A stretch of 64,000 bases of DNA from Lumnitzera littorea (taxonomy: Eukaryota; Streptophyta; Magnoliopsida; Myrtales; Combretaceae), in NCBI GenBank assembly GCA_024138015.1, contig JAMXBB010000004.1, positions 10,394,318 to 10,458,317 on the forward strand, read 5' to 3'. The position numbers and the translations under genes are program-made. Shown in pieces: positions 59,726 to 64,000 of this stretch; within the stretch, counting starts at the first letter, position 1; every line of letters begins with the position of its first letter. Under the pieces are notes generated by a model. It saw only the letters and a list, made by a program, of their open reading frames with translations, did not search any database and had not been told where the DNA came from.

Positions 59726-60240
59726 AAAAAATTTGCGGGTATGCTTCCTGACAGCTAAAGCCACATGAAAAGAACCACCTTACTAACAACATAGAGTTAG
59801 CAACAATTGTTCTAGCTTTATAGCTTCAAAGACATTATCTATATGGTGGAATGTGTCAAGTGTTTACAGATCACAAAAGTTTGAAGTACATATTAACACA
59901 AAAGGAGCTGAACCTAAGCTAGACGCAGTGATTGGAGTTAACCAAAAACTACAATGTTGACATTTAGTATCACCCAAGTAAAGTAAATATGGTGGCAAAT
60001 GCTCTTAGTAGAAAGAAACTAGGCAATTTAGCAGCATTGATCACATTATAAAATCTTTACTAGAGGACATGCGTAAATTAGAGTTGGAGATAGTGACACA
60101 ACATGTAAGGGGCAAATTGGCAAATTTGCGCATTCAAGCTATTCTTGTGGAAAGAATAAAGGTTACACAATTTGAGGATGTTGGAATCAAGAAAATTAAG
60201 GGTTGAACGAAACAAGGTAAAATTGTTGAACTCAATATTG
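59726..60240 (+). pseudogene. RNase H of element 3 (C-terminal part)
   Basis: Resumes as GYAS-x-QLKPHEKN, then [32 protein letters not shown] (the conserved D in TDHKSL) and YHPSKVNMVANALSRK near 59965-60015. The N-terminal part with the first catalytic Asp is absent. Stops occur at the W/Q positions usual for decay. Confidence 0.85.
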
Positions 60241-61231
60241 ATGCTAAGGGTGTTTTGAGGTATGGATGTAGGTTGTATATACCAAACCGGGAAGAGCCGA
60301 AGCAAGAAACTTTAAGAGAAGCATGCCATTATGGGTACTCTATTCATCCTAGGAGTACCAAGTTGTATAAAGACTTAAAGAACTACTACTAGTGGAATAA
60401 CATGAAGCGTGATATTGTAGAATATGTTTCCAGGTGTACTACATATCAAATGGTGAAACTTAAGCATGAAAGATTAGCTGGAGAGTTGCAACCCTTACCT
60501 ATTCTGTAATTGAAGTGGGAGCATGTGACTATAGATTTCATCAGGTATCTCCCTAAGACTAAGGAAAAACATGACATGGTATGAGTAATACTACTTTGAC
60601 AACGAAGACAGCTTGTTTCATCCCCTTAAGACTGGATTATAGGTTAGAGAAGTTAACTAAGCCATATGAACAGGAGATAGTGAAACTACATGAGATTCTA
60701 GTTATAATAACATCTAACAAAGATATGTGGTTTGTAAGTAGAATTTGGAAAAGTTTACAGAGGTCCTTGGGTTCTAAGGTGCAGTTTAGTACGACCTTTC
60801 ATCCTTAAACCTATGGACATTCTAAGAAGACCATAAAAATCTAAGAAGATATGCTTAGAGCTTATGCACTTGACCTTGGAGGTAATTAAGATGAACACTT
60901 ACCTTTAGTGGCTTTTGCTTATAACAATAATTATCAAGCTACAATACAAATAGCTTCACATGAAGCATTGTATGGAAGAAAGTGCAAGTCTCAATTGCAT
61001 TGGGATGAAGTTAGGGAGAGGTAAGTCTTAGGGCTAGAGCTAGTACAAGAGACCGTTGATAAGGTATGAATAATCAAGCCACGAATGAAAGTGGCCTAAA
61101 GTAGATAGAAAAGTTATGCTAACTCAAAACAACATCTTTTAGAGTTCGAAGAGGGAGATTTGGTGTTGTTAAAGATATCTCCTATGAAAGGTGTAGTCAA
61201 ATTTAGTTTAAGAAGGAAGTTAAGCCCTATG
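60240..61231 (+). pseudogene. Integrase of element 3 (degenerate, cut off)
   Basis: The zinc-binding part reads LREACHYGYSIHPRSTKLYKDL, then CTTYQMVK; the second Cys of the usual C-x2-C is Tyr here. The core begins LKWEHVTIDFIRYLPKTKEKHDMV, with a catalytic Asp in IDF. Later parts are frame-shifted: a GSKVQFSTTFHP block (about 60770-60808), EALYGRKCKSQLHWDEV (about 60965-61012), and a final VVLLKISPMKGV, KFSLRRKLSP at 61157-61227. Coding stops at 61231 where new sequence starts. A C-terminal chromodomain, if it existed, is not in the window. Confidence 0.85.
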
Positions 61232-62290
61232 TGTCATGACTCGAGGGGTGGCCTAGTTGTGGCAGGTACTGTACATTGTATAAAGAACTGTAGATTGATT
61301 GCCCTTTCAATTGACAATCCTTTATGCAATATACAAGGCGACTACTACAACTAACAACCCAAGAGTTATACAGACATGAGTAATATCACAACATAATTAT
61401 AATAATATCACTATCAAATTATAATTATCCAATATATATAATACATACACTAAGTCCTTCAAGAAACTAATATTACATGATCATACATAGTGTCACATAA
61501 TAAGTCTTTAAAATCTAACTACAATAATAGAGGTACACTCATATCTCCAATCTCACACTCACACCAACCAGAAGACGATCTACTAATCTCGGGCATCTTG
61601 TAGCCTAGAACAATAAAAAGGTCCTCCTGCATAAGTAATTTGTAAGGGTGTAAGCTAAATAACTTAGTAAGATATCCCTCAACCATACTACAGACAAGTT
61701 ATTCAACAATTAAATTCAAACATATGCATGCATGCTCATACAAAGTGTCAGACAAATACATGCAGGTGACCAAGTACTGCATGTAACTCAGATTTAATGC
61801 TCTTCGAAGTTAAGGTTGGAGTGTATATGGCACAAATCAAATCCGAGTATCATACTTGAGTTATTACATCTACGAAACTCTACGTTTCATATTTATAAAC
61901 AAATGGTATGTCCATTTTCAATTGTAACTAAAACTAATTCCAAGTATGATTGTGAATGGGTTCTCGCAGTTGACACTCACTCTTAAACAGAAGCCTCCAG
62001 ACTCAACCCTTAGCTAGGCGGTTGGCACTTTCAACGCCTAGTAATCTCGTGAGCTAAGTAAAGTCATATCATATGTATGCGCTGTACTAAAACATGATCA
62101 TTAGAATTTATAATTAACCCTCATATGACCTCTTGCTACCTCTATGTAATATAACGATCGGAATTAGTTATGCAATGCATGATTATGCATGTTCCGATTT
62201 AGTTGGTTTGAGTTTGATATCATTAAGTCCAATTATTGTACGATCAACCAAAGTCACATACAGACCAATTCCTATTGAATTCACTATGCA

Positions 62291-62512
62291 ACAAATAATA
62301 CATTATCATATTTTAAAGTAATTTCACAATTGACAAACATGAACATATACATACATAACCTAGGGCCACATGCATCCAATTATTTATACCAGTTAATATT
62401 CACTAACTACACATACAAATAATACATTATCATATTTTAAAGTAATTTCACAATTGATAAACATGATCATATACATACATAACCTAGGGCCACACGCATC
62501 TAATTATTTATA
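62291..62512. repeat. 124-bp period tandem duplication
   Basis: 62291-62390 and 62415-62512 are nearly identical (ACAAATAATACATTATCATA, TTTCACAATTGA, CATAACCTAGGGCCACA, AATTATTTATA), with about five differences. A 24-base stretch separates them. Confidence 0.9.
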
Positions 62513-63406
62513 TGATCATACACATATAAACATGTATGAAATCATTAAAAGTACTTAGTTATGGTCGATGTTACGGATCGTAGTAATTTACTGGCAGATT
62601 AGTCTCGATCTCAAGATCACCTAACATTTAGGGAATAAGAAAAATAATAAGTGTTTAATTTAAATAACTAAATTATTCATATATTTAGTACTAACTACTT
62701 AAATTAGTTATCTATTTATAGGAAATTTTTTGTTCAAGCTTTTTTGTTAATTGCATATTACTTTTTCAATTTAATTCCAATTTTTATGAACTTATAGTCC
62801 CTTTTTTATTGTTTTTTGATGTATTTTCTTGTAGCGATATCTGTTTTGAACATTGTAACCCACATTTTTTATTATGATATAGAAATATTACGAATTTTAT
62901 TATTTTAACCTAATTAATTATAAATTATTATTTTAAGCTTTTCTTTACATATTTATGATTTAATAAATATCTAATTCTTATATTATGTAAATTTTTTATT
63001 TTTGAGTTTATTTTATCATAATTTACATATTTTTCCATTTTTAAGATCTAATACTTATTTATTTCATTTTTATTATTTTAATAATTTTCTAATTAATTTA
63101 TTATTATTATTATTGCGAATTTGATTAAAATTTAATGAAGTGCTAATGTGACTGCATGAGAAAGTGTCACGTGTCATTTTCATGAATTTGTATATTTTTC
63201 AAAATTTTTCTATTTTGTATTTTACTTAATATTTATATAATTATATTTATTATTTTATTTTATTAAAAATTTCAAATTAATTATTTTTCATTTTCTTTTT
63301 AAACTCATGGTTTACCTACTTATATACATATATTATCTTACTTTATTTATTAATTTAGTATTGTGGTATATTATACATATACTATTTAAGTATACTCATA
63401 TACTTG

Positions 63407-63431
63407 TATATATATATATATATATATATAT
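63407..63431. repeat. TA microsatellite
   Basis: An uninterrupted TA run of about twelve units, in a region (63310-63960) full of ACATATA and TATACATATA motifs. Confidence 0.9.
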
Positions 63432-64000
63432 TATACCCTTAACATATGTATTTTATATGTATACATATACTTATGTATTTAATTTCCCTCGACTTATTTA
63501 TACATATATATTTATGTAATTAAATAATATAACTCTAAATATACTATACATTCTATGTGCATTTATATATAGATATGTGATACCTATACATATACTATAC
63601 TAATATTTTTGTACTTTCTACATACATATACATATATATATTCGGCCACTCATTTATACATATACATATATAATAAAAATATCTAATATACATACTATTA
63701 TTTACGCCTATATATAGATGTACATATACACAAATTTTTTATAATAAATATTTGTAGCATCAAATATAACATATATGTACACATGAATATGTATTTATAC
63801 ATATGAATGCATGTACATGGTATGATACCAACTTTTCATAATTTCCAATACATGTACATAGATTTTTCTTTGCAAATTTATACATAAGATGTGACAACAT
63901 ACATGTATATGAAAAAAAATACATATAGATGACTATTGCAATATAAATATAATATACATACTACTTATCTATTTCTCTTAGTAATTTGATGAGTAATAGA

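Larger units (their letters stand above)
52400..61231 (+). mobile_element. Element 3: chromovirus-like Ty3/gypsy element (5' LTR to integrase), interrupted
   Basis: An LTR ending at 53465 is followed by a tRNA-Met-like primer site, gag (from 53718), protease, RT, RNase H and integrase in gypsy order. RT and integrase style fits plant chromoviruses of the Tekay/Del type, although no chromodomain can be checked because another LTR-like sequence starts at 61232. About 3.5 kb at 56210-59725 is inserted between RT and RNase H. The 3' LTR is not seen. All frames have stops. The start coordinate is nominal, since the 5' end of the LTR is unresolved. Confidence 0.8.
61232..64000 (-). mobile_element. 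Reverse-oriented LTR-like sequence running off the window
   Basis: Starts TGTCATGACTCGAGGGG, the complement of a GGGTCATGACA-like LTR end, inserted cleanly into integrase. Contents: a CCAGAAGACGATC...CTCGGGCATC tract (61570-61595, GA-rich on the minus strand), a 124-bp tandem repeat, and very AT-rich DNA with TA and ATACAT runs from 62700 on. No gag or pol. It may be a solo LTR or the first LTR of a minus-strand element extending to the right. Confidence 0.55.

Noticed and set aside
63307..63519. 70-codon Tyr/Ile-rich frame
   Set aside because: Produced by TA and ATACAT microsatellite sequence.

Overview
This window looks like repeat-rich nuclear DNA of a flowering plant, probably a dicot. 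It is AT-rich and holds nested LTR retrotransposons, a plant-type TRIM, a MITE and an integrated plant pararetrovirus. I found no cellular protein gene, rRNA gene, functional tRNA gene or CRISPR array that I can support. Almost every coding remnant is broken by stops or frameshifts. All calls come from reading the sequence; no database was searched.

The backbone is an old duplicated block of about 2 kb, present in two same-orientation copies about 20 kb apart in today's coordinates. Copy A covers 1-388 and 12962-14510. Copy B covers 20585-21319, 28874-29473 and about 42600-43455. Each copy serves as the approximate empty site for elements inserted in the other. Copy A received one Ty3/gypsy element (389-12956). 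Copy B received a different Ty3/gypsy element (21320-28873) and then an endogenous pararetrovirus (about 29474-42590).

Element 1 (389-12956) is an old Tat-lineage-like gypsy element. It has diverged LTRs, gag, protease, RT, RNase H and integrase remnants, four 88-bp tandem repeats just after pol, and a decayed antisense extra ORF. A Cassandra-type TRIM carrying a 5S-rRNA-like promoter is inserted in the antisense ORF. A possible solo LTR lies further downstream. From 14830 to 20580 there is a probable solo LTR, a weaker reverse LTR remnant and featureless AT-rich DNA.

Element 2 (21320-28873) has well-matched 662-663 bp LTRs and gag-protease remnants. It has no recognisable RT, RNase H or integrase; about 3.9 kb of unassigned sequence sits where pol should be.

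The pararetrovirus (about 29474-42590) holds, in order, a tRNA-Met-like primer site, movement-protein, coat-protein, zinc-knuckle, protease, RT and RNase H remnants, a downstream remnant, a promoter/leader with hairpins, a small open frame and a second primer site. The two primer sites are 12,886 bp apart. Removing a 3.56-kb insertion (flanked by TAGGA on both sides) and a 351-bp MITE leaves a near genome-length unit. The order resembles petuvirus/florendovirus-type Caulimoviridae.

From 43455 to 53465 there are tandem arrays, a long reverse-oriented LTR-like block, a single ambiguous base (N at 47902), a relatively GC-rich island (49610-50790) and a tRNA-like SINE candidate. Element 3 (its LTR ends at 53465; the coding part runs to 61231) is a chromovirus-like gypsy element. 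It is interrupted at about 56210-59725 and cut off at 61232 by another reverse LTR-like sequence that runs out of the window.
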